NCBI RefSeq assembly: GCF_041893525.1 | Contig: NZ_CP169068.1 | Length of the DNA: 64,000 nucleotides | Origin: Phaeobacter bryozoorum | GTDB taxonomy: Bacteria; Pseudomonadota; Alphaproteobacteria; Rhodobacterales; Rhodobacteraceae | Direction: 5' to 3' (one strand) | Part shown: positions 16,704 through 25,702 of the stretch, in pieces | Numbering within the stretch: position 1 is the stretch's first letter | Layout: each line of letters starts with the position of its first letter | Translations under genes and position numbers: made by a program | Notes under the pieces: generated by a model | Seen by the model: only the letters and a program-made list of their open reading frames with translations | What the model was told of the DNA's origin: nothing | Databases searched by the model: none

Positions 16704-17704
16704 TCTTTGGCGAGGTGCCCCTCAATGAGGCGTCGGGATGCTATCTGGCCCATTCGCTGCAGGGGGCGGAGCACCGCATTGCCAAGGGCACCAGACTGGC
16801 AGCGCAGGATCTGGCTGACCTTGCCGCCGCCGGCCACCGCGCGCTGACTGTGGCGCAGCTGGAACCGGGGGATATCCACGAAGACCGCGCCGCAGAGCGG
16901 CTGGCCGAGGCGCTGTTGCCGGATCCTGCCGCATTGGGGCTGCGCATCTCCGGTGCCGGGGCAGGGCGGGTCAACCTTCATGCGCTTGGCCCCGGTCTGA
17001 TCCGGGTCGATGCCGAACGGATCAACGCGCTGAATGCGGTCGATCCGATGATCACGCTGGCCACGGTGCCCGATTTCCACCGCGCCGATCCCGGCGGCAT
17101 GGTCGCCACCGCCAAGATCATCTCCTACGCCGTGCCGGATGAGGCGCTGACGGTCGCCACCCGCGATGTGGCCGGGGCGATCCGCCTGATCCCGCCACAG
17201 CTGCGCCGCGCCACCCTGATCGAGACGCGCACCTGCGCGCAGACGCCCCCGGACAAGGGGCGCGCCGCGATGATCGGACGGCTCGACCGGTTCGACATGG
17301 CGATGGCCCCCCGGCAGGTGGTGCCGCACCGCGAGGCTGAGCTGGCCGCCGCGCTTGCGAGCCTTGGCGATGACAGCGATCTGATCCTGATCCTCACCGC
17401 CTCGGCCACCTCGGATCCCCTGGATGTGGCGCCCTCGGCGCTGCGCCGGGCGGGCGGAGAGGTTCTGCGCTTTGGAATGCCGGTGGATCCCGGCAACCTG
17501 CTGTTTCTCGGCCAGCTGTCCGGTCGGCCGGTGCTGGGCCTGCCGGGCTGTGCGCGCTCGCCTGCGCTCAATGGGGCGGATTGGGTGCTGGAACGGCTGG
17601 TCTGCGGCATCGAGGTCAGCAGCGCCGATATCGCCGCCATGGGCGTCGGCGGCCTCTTGAAGGAAATCCCCACACGTCCCCGCCCAAGGCGCAGCGATCT
17701 CTGA
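16700..17704 (+). CDS. Molybdopterin-binding (MoeA/MogA-like) protein
   Basis: The 334-residue product has a MoeA/CinA-type molybdopterin-binding fold at its C-terminal half (DLILILTASATSDPLDVAPSAL, RFGMPVDPGNLLFLG, PVLGLPGCARSP). The N-terminal half (FGEVPLNEASGCYLAHSL) resembles the family found next to xdhC and cox genes. It probably handles molybdopterin or its cytidine form before insertion in the CoxL-like subunit downstream. It is translationally coupled to the XdhC-like gene (ATGA overlap). Confidence 0.82.
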   Translation: MIFGEVPLNEASGCYLAHSLQGAEHRIAKGTRLAAQDLADLAAAGHRALTVAQLEPGDIHEDRAAERLAEALLPDPAALGLRISGAGAGRVNLHALGPGLIRVDAERINALNAVDPMITLATVPDFHRADPGGMVATAKIISYAVPDEALTVATRDVAGAIRLIPPQLRRATLIETRTCAQTPPDKGRAAMIGRLDRFDMAMAPRQVVPHREAELAAALASLGDDSDLILILTASATSDPLDVAPSALRRAGGEVLRFGMPVDPGNLLFLGQLSGRPVLGLPGCARSPALNGADWVLERLVCGIEVSSADIAAMGVGGLLKEIPTRPRPRRSDL

Positions 17705-17823
17705 CCCCGACCTGCGGCTGCACCTGCGACTTTAGTCGTGGCGATGCGATTAGGGCTTCGCGCCGGCAAGCTCCCCGTGCTTAACTTCGGCCAGCGAGTT
17801 TTTGCGAGCCAAGGGAGGAGTTG

Positions 17824-18309
17824 ATGGTGAAAGTCACAATGACCGTAAACGGTCGGACTGCCAGCGGAGAGGTCGAAGGGCGCACGCTGCTGTCCAGTTT
17901 CCTGCGAGAAGATCTGGGGCTGACCGGCACCCATGTCGGCTGCGACACCAGCCAATGCGGCGCCTGTGTCGTGCATGTGGATGGCAAAGCGGTGAAATCC
18001 TGCACCATGCTGGCGGCCGAAGCCGAGGGCGCAGATGTCGCCACCATCGAAGGGCAGGCTGCCCCCGATGGCACGCTCAACGTCATTCAACAGGCGTTTC
18101 AGGACCACCACGGGCTGCAATGCGGCTTCTGCACGCCGGGCATGGTGATGTCCGCAGCCGCGCTGTTGAAGGACAATCCAAAACCCAGCGAACAGGAAAT
18201 CCGCGAATACCTTGAGGGCAACCTGTGCCGCTGCACCGGCTACCACAATATCGTGAAGGCGATCATGGCGGCCTCGGGTCAGGACATCTCTGCGCTGGCG
18301 GCCGAATAA
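17824..18309 (+). CDS. coxS: CoxS-type [2Fe-2S] subunit of molybdenum hydroxylase
   Basis: The 161-residue product has both expected [2Fe-2S] clusters: the plant-ferredoxin type (CDTSQCGACVVHVDGKAVKSC pattern, about residues 40-61) and the helical type (CGFCTPGM and CRCTGYHNIV). It passes electrons from the molybdenum site to FAD. The TTG at 17821 is also in frame; ATG 17824 is preferred because GGGAGG lies five bases upstream of it. It is the first gene of coxS-coxL-coxM, the order known for this enzyme class. Confidence 0.92.
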   Translation: MVKVTMTVNGRTASGEVEGRTLLSSFLREDLGLTGTHVGCDTSQCGACVVHVDGKAVKSCTMLAAEAEGADVATIEGQAAPDGTLNVIQQAFQDHHGLQCGFCTPGMVMSAAALLKDNPKPSEQEIREYLEGNLCRCTGYHNIVKAIMAASGQDISALAAE

Positions 18310-18403
18310 CGCCCGCCGCAGCTGCAAAAGGACCCACGACTGAACCACAGCATGACCAAGAGGTCTGCCTCTGCGCAGACCGTCCAGGGAGGAAATTTGG
18401 ACA

Positions 18404-20767
18404 ATGCCAAAGGATAGCGGCATCGGCGCCAGCCCGAAACGGCGCGAAGACATCAGGTTCCTGACCGGAACCGGCAATTACACGGACGACATTAATCTCA
18501 ACGGCCAGGCCTATGTGCATTTCCTGCGCTCGGATGTGGCCCATGGTCGGCTGACCTCGGTCGACACCGCCGATGCAGCCGCCATGCCCGGCGTTGTGCG
18601 CATCTTCACCGGCGCGGACTTCGAAGGCGTCGGCGGGCTGCCCTGCGGCTGGCAGGTGACCGACCGCTTTGGCGAGGTGATGCAGGAACCGGCCCATCCG
18701 GTGCTGGCCCAGGGCAAGGTGCGCCATGTCGGCGATCCCATCGCCGCCGTTGTGGCCGAGACCCCGGAACAGGCGCGTGATGCCGCCGAGGCGATTGTGG
18801 TCGACATCGAAGAGCTGCCCGCCGTCATCAACATGAAAGAAGCGGTCAAGGATGGCGCCACGAAGGTGCATGATGATTTGACCTCAAACCTCTGTTATGA
18901 CTGGGGATTTGTTGAGGATAACCGCGAGGCGGTGGATCAGGCGATCAAGGACGCCGCCCATGTCACCACGCTGGAGCTGGTCAACAACCGTCTGGTCGCG
19001 AACCCGATGGAGCCACGCGTGGCGGTCGGGGATTTCAACCGCGCCACCGGCGACAGCACGCTTTATACCACCTCGCAGAACCCGCATGTGATCCGTCTCC
19101 TGATGGGCGCCTTTGTGCTGGGCATCCCCGAGCATAAACTGCGCGTGGTCGCCCCGGATGTGGGCGGGGGTTTTGGTTCCAAGATCTTCCACTACGCGGA
19201 AGAGGCCTTCTGCACCTTTGCTGCCAAGGCTCTGAACCGGGCAGTGAAATGGACCTCGTCCCGGTCCGAGGCGTTTATGTCCGATGCCCATGGCCGCGAT
19301 CACGTGACCAAGATCGAACTGGCGCTGGACGCGGACAACAATTTCACCGCGCTGCGCACCGAGACCTACGCCAATATGGGCGCGTATCTGTCGACCTTTG
19401 CCCCCTCGGTCCCGACCTGGCTGCATGGCACGCTGATGGCTGGCAATTATAAGACGCCGCTGATCTATGTGAATGTGAAGGCGGTGTTCACCAATACCGT
19501 TGCCGTTGACGCCTATCGCGGGGCGGGTCGGCCAGAGGCGACCTATCAGCTGGAGCGCGTCATTGATAAGGCGGCGCGTGAGCTGGGGGTTGATCCGATC
19601 GCGCTGCGCCGCCAGAACTTCATCACCGAATTCCCCTATGCCACACCGGTTGCGGTGGAATATGACACCGGCGATTACCACGCCACGATGGACAAGCTGG
19701 AAGAGATCGCCGATCTCAGCGGCTTTGCCGCGCGCCGTGCCGCCAGCGAGGCCAAGGGCAAGCTGCGGGGCCTTGGGGTGAACTGCTATATCGAGGCCTG
19801 CGGCATCGCGCCCTCGAACCTTGTCGGGCAGCTTGGCGCCCGTGCAGGCCTCTATGAGAGCGCGACCGTGCGGGTCAATGCCACCGGCGGCATCGTTGTC
19901 ATGACCGGTAGCCACAGCCACGGGCAGGGGCATGAGACGTCTTTCCCCCAGGTGATCGCCGAGATGATCGGCATCCCCGAGGATATGGTCGAGATCGAAC
20001 ATGGCGATACCGACAAGGCACCGATGGGCATGGGCACCTATGGCTCGCGCTCGCTGGCGGTGGGGGGATCTGCGATGGTCCGTGCCACCGAGAAGATCAT
20101 CGCCAAGGCGAAGAAGATCGCCGCCCATATCCTTGAGGCCTCGGACGCGGATATCGAACTGAAGGACGGCCAGTTCACCGTCGCAGGCACCGATAAGTCG
20201 CTGGCCTGGGGCGATGTGACCCTTGCGGCCTATGTGCCGCATAACTACCCGCTGGAGGATATCGAGCCTGGGCTGGAGGAAACCGCGTTCTATGATCCGG
20301 CGAATTTCACCTATCCCTCGGGCGCCTATGCCTGCGAGGTGGAGGTCGATCCGGACACCGGCAAGGTCACCATCGAAAGCTTTGCCGCGGCGGATGACTT
20401 TGGCAATATCGTCAATCCGATGATCGTCGATGGTCAGGTGCATGGCGGCATTGGTCAGGGCATCGGTCAGGCGCTGCTGGAGGCCTGTGTCTATGATGAC
20501 GACGGGCAGCTGCTGTCCGCCTCCTTCATGGATTACGCCATGCCACGGGCCGATGATCTGCCGTTCTACAAGGTCGATCATTCCTGCCAGACGCCCTGTA
20601 CCCACAATCCGCTGGGTGTGAAGGGCTGCGGCGAGGCCGGCGCCATCGGCACCCCGCCCTCGGTGGTCAATGCGGTGGTGGATGCGCTGCAATCCGCAGG
20701 CAAGGATGTCACCCATATCGACATGCCCCTGAGCCCTGCACGGGTCTGGGCGGCGATGAACGGCTAA
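18404..20767 (+). CDS. coxL: Molybdopterin-binding large subunit, form II CoxL type
   Basis: The 787-residue product is the molybdenum subunit of the xanthine oxidase/CO dehydrogenase superfamily. The active-site loop reads AYRGAGR (from about residue 370), the form II signature, not the AYxCSFR loop of authentic form I CO dehydrogenase. The catalytic glutamate lies in GCGEAGAIG (about Glu744), and GGGFGSK is present for cofactor contact. The real substrate of form II enzymes is mostly unknown, so CO oxidation should not be assumed. It stands between coxS and coxM; the accessory genes lie just upstream. Confidence 0.92.
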   Translation: MPKDSGIGASPKRREDIRFLTGTGNYTDDINLNGQAYVHFLRSDVAHGRLTSVDTADAAAMPGVVRIFTGADFEGVGGLPCGWQVTDRFGEVMQEPAHPVLAQGKVRHVGDPIAAVVAETPEQARDAAEAIVVDIEELPAVINMKEAVKDGATKVHDDLTSNLCYDWGFVEDNREAVDQAIKDAAHVTTLELVNNRLVANPMEPRVAVGDFNRATGDSTLYTTSQNPHVIRLLMGAFVLGIPEHKLRVVAPDVGGGFGSKIFHYAEEAFCTFAAKALNRAVKWTSSRSEAFMSDAHGRDHVTKIELALDADNNFTALRTETYANMGAYLSTFAPSVPTWLHGTLMAGNYKTPLIYVNVKAVFTNTVAVDAYRGAGRPEATYQLERVIDKAARELGVDPIALRRQNFITEFPYATPVAVEYDTGDYHATMDKLEEIADLSGFAARRAASEAKGKLRGLGVNCYIEACGIAPSNLVGQLGARAGLYESATVRVNATGGIVVMTGSHSHGQGHETSFPQVIAEMIGIPEDMVEIEHGDTDKAPMGMGTYGSRSLAVGGSAMVRATEKIIAKAKKIAAHILEASDADIELKDGQFTVAGTDKSLAWGDVTLAAYVPHNYPLEDIEPGLEETAFYDPANFTYPSGAYACEVEVDPDTGKVTIESFAAADDFGNIVNPMIVDGQVHGGIGQGIGQALLEACVYDDDGQLLSASFMDYAMPRADDLPFYKVDHSCQTPCTHNPLGVKGCGEAGAIGTPPSVVNAVVDALQSAGKDVTHIDMPLSPARVWAAMNG

Positions 20768-20774
20768 GGGCTCA

Positions 20775-20821
20775 TGGGGGCGCTGCCCCCATACCCCCGG
20801 GATATTTCTAGCCAGAAGAAG
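20775..20821 (+). repeat. Dispersed intergenic repeat, copy 2
   Basis: A TGGGGGCGCTGCCCCCA hairpin followed by CCCCCGGGATATTTCT and CCAGAAGAAG. It lies between coxL and coxM, inside the operon, so it might act on relative expression. Confidence 0.6.
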
Positions 20822-20853
20822 GGCCTCATGCGCTCTTTGGGAAGGAAGCGAAG

Positions 20854-21642
20854 ATGTATGAATTTGAATTCGAGAAACCCGCAACCATCGCCGATGCGGT
20901 CAAGGCGCTGGGTGCGGAGGATGCCCAGGCTCTGGGCGGCGGGCAGACGCTGATTCCGACGCTGAAGCAGCGGCTGGCGATGCCCAGCACATTGGTGAGT
21001 TTGAGCGGGATTGCCGAGATGCGCGGTGTCTGCCCGGATGGCGATGCCATCGCCATCGGCGGCGCCACCACCCATGCCGAGGTCGAGGCGGCAACCGCCA
21101 AGAGCTATCCGGCGCTGTCGGCGCTGGCGGGCCATATCGGCGATCCGGCGGTGCGCAACCGTGGCACCATCGGTGGCTCGCTGGCCAATAACGACCCGTC
21201 CGCCTGTTATCCGGCGGCGGCCCTGGCCAGCGGCGCCACGATTGTGACCAACACCCGCGAGATTGCGGCGGATGATTATTTTCAGGGGCTGTTCACCACC
21301 GCGCTGGAGGAAGGTGAGATCATCACCAATATCCGCATGCCGGTGCCGCAGGCGGCGCATTACGAGAAATTCGTCCAGCCTGCCTCGCGCTTTGCCCTTG
21401 TGGGGGTGTTTGTGGCGCGGTTTCCTGACGGTGTGCGGGTGGCGGTCACCGGCGCCTCGGAGGAGGGCGTGTTCCGCTGGAGCGCGGCTGAGGCGGCGCT
21501 GTCGGCGAATTTCGCGCCCGCTGCGATAGAGGGGCTGAGCGTGGATGCAGAGGGCATGATCGGCGATCTGCACGGCAGCAAGGCCTATCGCGCGCATCTG
21601 GTCGGCGTGATCACCAAACGGGCGGTGGCGGCTGCGGCCTGA
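20854..21642 (+). CDS. coxM: CoxM-type FAD-binding subunit
   Basis: The 262-residue product has the FAD-binding motifs of this subunit: ALGGGQTL (about residue 26) and TIGGSLANNDPSA (about residue 106), then the CODH flavoprotein C-terminal domain. It takes electrons from the CoxS clusters and passes them to quinone or another acceptor. A GGGAAGGAAG site precedes the ATG. A terminator hairpin follows soon after the stop, ending the locus. Confidence 0.92.
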   Translation: MYEFEFEKPATIADAVKALGAEDAQALGGGQTLIPTLKQRLAMPSTLVSLSGIAEMRGVCPDGDAIAIGGATTHAEVEAATAKSYPALSALAGHIGDPAVRNRGTIGGSLANNDPSACYPAAALASGATIVTNTREIAADDYFQGLFTTALEEGEIITNIRMPVPQAAHYEKFVQPASRFALVGVFVARFPDGVRVAVTGASEEGVFRWSAAEAALSANFAPAAIEGLSVDAEGMIGDLHGSKAYRAHLVGVITKRAVAAAA

Positions 21643-21664
21643 GCCATCAGCGCGAAACGGCAAG

Positions 21665-21691
21665 ACGGCCCCGGCGATCTGCCGGGGCCGT
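21665..21691 (+). terminator. Strong hairpin after coxM
   Basis: An 11-base perfect stem (ACGGCCCCGGC with GCCGGGGCCGT) with a five-base loop, followed by only TTTGC, so terminator strength is uncertain. Confidence 0.7.
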
Positions 21692-21744
21692 TTGCTATCT
21701 GGTTGCTATCTGGGCCGGTACTGACTGCCGGCGGCTGATGATCA

Positions 21745-22398
21745 TCAGGCGCGCAGGTAGCCGGACATCGTGTCGAGCAGCGTCTGGGTGCGCCCAGAGA
21801 GGTTGCGGATTTCCGAGGCGATGACGGCAAAGCCCTTGCCCTGATCGCCGATGCGCGCGGCCTCGATCGAGGCGTTGAAGGCAATCAGCTGAATATGACG
21901 GCCGACGGTTTCGGCGTTTTCGATGGCTTCGCGCATCCCGTCATCCCGGGCGCTGTCGCGGGCTTTCTGCGCGTCGAACATGTCTTTGGTCATGTCGATC
22001 AGAAAGGCGGAGACCTCCGGTTCGACCTTGTACAGCGCCTGCGCCGTGAGGGAGGGCATGTCGCGTACCCGCTTCAGCACCTCGGCATCCGATTTCGTGT
22101 TCAGCACCTCGGCAAAAGGGGTCAGCGCGTCGATGGATTTCTTCCGTTGCAGGCAGAGATCCTCGGGCAGTTCGTATTCGCTTTCGGCCAGCAGCTTGTC
22201 CAGGCCCTGGGTCAGCATCTGATAGGCGGCTCTGATCCGGCTCACCGACTGGTCCAGCAGGTCTTTCATCGTGTCGGGCGCGTGCTGGGTGTCTTCATTG
22301 GCCAGCACCACCAGCGCGAGAGAGGCGGCGCGGCAGGGCGCGATGGCCATGAAGGCACTGTTTTGGACGTCGCTGAGAGGCTTCAAGGGAGGCTCCAT
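21745..22398 (-). CDS. Soluble protein with C-terminal MCP signalling segment
   Basis: The 217-residue product has no transmembrane helix. Its last 65 residues contain the conserved hairpin tip region of methyl-accepting chemotaxis proteins (AFNASIEAARIGDQGKGFAVIASEIRNLS pattern, roughly residues 172-202). The first 150 residues are helical with no recognised sensor. It is far shorter than usual MCPs and lacks most of the coiled-coil stalk, so it may be a cytoplasmic partner of a CheA array or a stand-alone helical bundle. No che genes are in the window. Confidence 0.75.
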   Translation of the reverse strand: MEPPLKPLSDVQNSAFMAIAPCRAASLALVVLANEDTQHAPDTMKDLLDQSVSRIRAAYQMLTQGLDKLLAESEYELPEDLCLQRKKSIDALTPFAEVLNTKSDAEVLKRVRDMPSLTAQALYKVEPEVSAFLIDMTKDMFDAQKARDSARDDGMREAIENAETVGRHIQLIAFNASIEAARIGDQGKGFAVIASEIRNLSGRTQTLLDTMSGYLRA

Positions 22399-22551
22399 AT
22401 TTGGCGGTGATTTTATTGTCGGCGGCGACCGAACGTCCTCTATCAGGTAAGCTGCGGGCGTAAATAAAACGTGACCATAAAATACATCTAAGCCGTGTGG
22501 CGCGAAAAAATATCATCGGTGCCAATGGTGCAAGCCATTGCCGCGACGACG

Positions 22552-22580
22552 AAAAAACCCCGCTCCGATTGGGGCGGGGT
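22552..22580 (-). terminator. Rho-independent terminator of infC
   Basis: On minus, ACCCCGC pairs with GCGGGGT and is followed by six T residues, 27 bases after the infC stop. Confidence 0.85.
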
Positions 22581-22606
22581 TCGAACGGTCGCGCGTGTGA
22601 TCGCGG

Positions 22607-23155
<549 letters not shown>

Positions 23156-23180
23156 GACGTCTATCCTTCTGTCACTTCGG

Positions 23181-23210
23181 AAAAGTGCCCGGAAAGTAAC
23201 GGTCCCGGGC
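23181..23210 (-). promoter_or_regulatory. Hairpin in the infC leader
   Basis: On minus, GCCCGG and CCGGGC form a six-base stem with a 12-base loop, followed by ACTTTT, ending about 11 bases before the ribosome site. It could be a weak attenuator or an IF-3-linked control element. No further support. Confidence 0.3.
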
Positions 23211-23466
23211 CTGCAATTCAAGTCAATTGCGGGTATGACTGCGCATACCGCTGTTTTCAAGGTTTGTTTGCACAGAACAGCGTCATCAACGGGTTAATTC
23301 TGTCTTGCGCTGATGTCGGCAGGCCGGGGTGGGCCAGACTGGCGGTGTTTGGCCGATGGCGGCGCCTGCCATTTATTCCCCTTGTAGTTTCAGGCGCCTA
23401 GCCCCAAGTGCTAAGCCATAAGCCTTGCCATGCTGCGGGGCATATGGAGAGATAAGGAGATCCATC

Positions 23467-24191
23467 ATGAAACCGATCGTCATTGGCCTGGGTGTGGGAG
23501 CCGTCGCATTGGGCGGATATTTCTACGTCTCCTCCATGGGGACCGATCCCGAAACCGGCGCGCCTGCGACTGAAACCGTTGTGGTGACACCGGAGGCAGA
23601 ACCTGCCGGTGAGACTGCCGCAGAGGTCGCTGCCGAAATCGAGAATGATGTGGCCACCGCCGCCGAAGAGGTCGAAGGCGCTGTCGACAGCTCCGTCGAT
23701 GCGGCGGCAAAGGCCGTGAGCGATGCGGCCGCAGCGGTTGCCGAGGCGACCGAGGAAACCGTGAACGAGATTGCCGAAGGTGTAACCGACACTGCCAATC
23801 AGTTGCAGGACAGCACTGCGGCTGCTGTGGATGCGGCGGGTGACGAGGCAGCGGCGGCAGGTGATGCAGTTGCCGATACGGCAGCTGCGGCAGGCCAGGC
23901 GGCAGAGGATGTTGCCAATGATGCCGCAAATCCGCCGAGGCGGCAGGCGACAGCGTGGCGGACGCCGCCTCCGATGCCACGGCTGCGGCTGAAGAGAACG
24001 GCGAAGCCGCCAGAGACGCGCTGCTGACGCCTGCGGGCTTTGACTATGACAAGGTGATCGCGATGATCGAGGACTCCTCGATGGAGGCGACACAGAAGGC
24101 GCTGCTGGTCACCACCCTGGGTCAGGCGCGTGACAATCCGGCCCTGCTGGAAGCGACGCTGAAACGCATCAAGGACGCGCTGCCGCAGTAA
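23467..24191 (+). pseudogene. Ala-rich membrane-anchored protein, frameshifted
   Basis: The first frame starts at ATG 23467 with one transmembrane anchor (about residues 4-20) and a long Ala/Glu/Val-rich helical part. Near 23925-23950 the reading frame breaks: upstream sense codons (AGQAAEDVANDAA) continue one frame over as AEAAGDSVADAASDATAAAEENG and end normally with FDYDKVIAMIEDSSMEA to KRIKDALPQ. The full span of 725 bases is one short of a multiple of three, so a single missing base near GCAAATCC explains it. It is either a recent pseudogene or a sequencing error. Function unknown. Confidence 0.72.
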
Positions 24192-24214
24192 CGCGGGCAG
24201 ATGTGCCAGACGAC

Positions 24215-24250
24215 AAAGGCCCCCGCCAAACTCTGGCGGGGGCCTTTTTT
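24215..24250. terminator. Bidirectional Rho-independent terminator
   Basis: A 14-base inverted repeat (AAAGGCCCCCGCCA with TGGCGGGGGCCTTT) with a five-base loop and T-run, serving the Ala-rich gene on plus and fpr on minus. Confidence 0.93.
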
Positions 24251-24272
24251 ACATCAGTGCCGTCGCTGCGGA

Positions 24273-25151
24273 TCAGTCGAGGAAGGCTTTTTCCACCACG
24301 AAATGCGCAGGCTTGGAATTGGCGCCTTCTTCCAGACCATAGGTGTTTTCAAACAGGTCCTTCAGTTCGAGGTTGAACGCCAGGTTGCCACAGATCATCG
24401 CGCGGTCGCTTTCAGGGTTCAGCGGCGGCACGCCAAGATCGGCAAAGGCCTCGCCCGAGCGCATCAGATCGGTGATCCGGCCCATCTTGGGGCTCTCCTC
24501 GCGGGTGGTGGTCGGGTAGTATTTGATCTTCTTCCAGAAGCCTTCGCCAATCACCTCATTGAGCAGCTCATCGGTCTTCAGGCTTTCGATCAGCTCGGCG
24601 CCATAGGTCAGCTCCCCGACTTCGCGGCAGGTGTGGGTGATGATCACCTCATCGAATTTCTCATAGGTTTCCGGTTCGCGCAGCAGGCTGGCAAAGGGCG
24701 CAAAACCGGTGCCGGTGGCAAAGAACCAGATGCGTTTGCCGGGGACCAGCGCGTCATGCACCAGCGTGCCGACGGGTTTGGGGCGCAGGATAATCTCATC
24801 GCCCACCTTGATGTGCTGCAAACGCGAGGTCAGCGGGCCGTCCTGCACCTTGATCGAGTAGAATTCCATTTCCTCGTCCCAGCTGGGCGAGGCGATGGAA
24901 TAGGCGCGCAGCAGCGGTTTGACCTTACCGGTCTTGGGGTCGGGATCGTTCATCAGACCGATCATCACAAACTCGCCCGAGCGGAACCGCAGGGAGGCAG
25001 GCCGGGTCACCCGGAAGGAAAACAGCCGATCCGTCCAGTGCTTGACCTCGGTCACGGTCTGGGCGTCGGGCAGGGCCGGTACGGCTTTGGCCGGTTTCGG
25101 ATCGTTGGCAATGTCGGTCACAGCTTCAGTCACGGGGGTCATCTCGTTCAT
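24273..25151 (-). CDS. fpr: Ferredoxin--NADP+ reductase
   Basis: The 292-residue protein has the FAD domain (RAYSIASPSWDEEMEFYSIKV with the RxYS FAD motif, then GPLTSRLQ) and the NADP domain (FFATGTGFAPFASLLR, then CGN near the end). It moves electrons between NADPH and ferredoxin or flavodoxin, here probably feeding the neighbouring sulfite reductase, which takes electrons from ferredoxin. The frame also opens at a GTG at 25181; the ATG at 25151 is preferred on usual family length, but its ribosome site is weak. It lies 149 bases after the cys operon on the same strand. Confidence 0.93.
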   Translation of the reverse strand: MNEMTPVTEAVTDIANDPKPAKAVPALPDAQTVTEVKHWTDRLFSFRVTRPASLRFRSGEFVMIGLMNDPDPKTGKVKPLLRAYSIASPSWDEEMEFYSIKVQDGPLTSRLQHIKVGDEIILRPKPVGTLVHDALVPGKRIWFFATGTGFAPFASLLREPETYEKFDEVIITHTCREVGELTYGAELIESLKTDELLNEVIGEGFWKKIKYYPTTTREESPKMGRITDLMRSGEAFADLGVPPLNPESDRAMICGNLAFNLELKDLFENTYGLEEGANSKPAHFVVEKAFLD

Positions 25152-25300
25152 CGGTTGCTCTGCCGGAGGAGTAGCCGGCACCTCTGATTAGTCTTTGATA
25201 CAGGTCAGGAAAACCCCCTGTTTTGCGAAACCGGCTCCGCGCAGGGCGCAAGGGAGCCGGGCCGACAGCGGGTCGTCCCATGAAGCGGAAGGGGGGTGGC

Positions 25301-25699
25301 TCAGCGCGCGGCGGTGCCGCGCAGGCGGGCCTGATAGTCATGCGCCTGCCAGTTGGCACGGTCGAGCCACTGGTCCTCGGGCTGGCGGGTGGCCAGATCG
25401 TCGCTGATCTCCACCTCGTCAAACCCGGAGCGCCGCGCCATCGCATATTGATCGGCCAGCACATGGCCATAGGCGCGCAGACGGCCGGTGTAGCCGGCCA
25501 GCCGCAGGCGCCGGGCAAGGGTAAAGCCCCGGCCATCGGCAAAGCTGGGGAAATGAATACGGATCATCTCCAGCCCCGGCAGCTGGTTGGACAGCGCCGA
25601 AGGGTCGGCATCAGGCTGCATCTCAATGGCGGTGTCGCTGTCAAAGCCCGCTGTCCAGCTGTCAGGGCCAAAGCCCGTATCGGTCACAATCACGCTCAT
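25301..25699 (-). CDS. DUF934 protein of the sulfate assimilation operon
   Basis: The 132-residue product matches DUF934 (FPSFADGRGFTLARRLR and LRAYGHVLADQYAMARRSGFDEVEI). This domain is nearly always encoded next to cysI and cysH in alpha- and betaproteobacteria and is presumed to help sulfite or phosphoadenylylsulfate reduction; its activity is unknown. It starts three bases after the cysH stop, so it is co-translated. A good ATG with AGGAGCCTG upstream. Confidence 0.85.
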   Translation of the reverse strand: MSVIVTDTGFGPDSWTAGFDSDTAIEMQPDADPSALSNQLPGLEMIRIHFPSFADGRGFTLARRLRLAGYTGRLRAYGHVLADQYAMARRSGFDEVEISDDLATRQPEDQWLDRANWQAHDYQARLRGTAAR

Positions 25700-25702
25700 C
25701 TA

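Noticed and set aside
18404..20767. Authentic aerobic CO dehydrogenase
   Set aside because: The loop is AYRGAGR, the form II type, not the AYxCSFR form I signature.
18884..20884. 666-residue open frame antisense to coxL
   Set aside because: It has no recognisable domain or ribosome site and mirrors the strong codon bias of coxL. Similar long antisense frames lie under phaC (12876-14759), the dctB gene (32152-34380), cysI (26754-28385) and the VCBS gene (47606-48880) and are rejected for the same reason.
23925..23955. Programmed ribosomal frameshift in the Ala-rich gene
   Set aside because: No typical slippery heptamer or downstream structure was seen, and a single missing base explains the break more simply.
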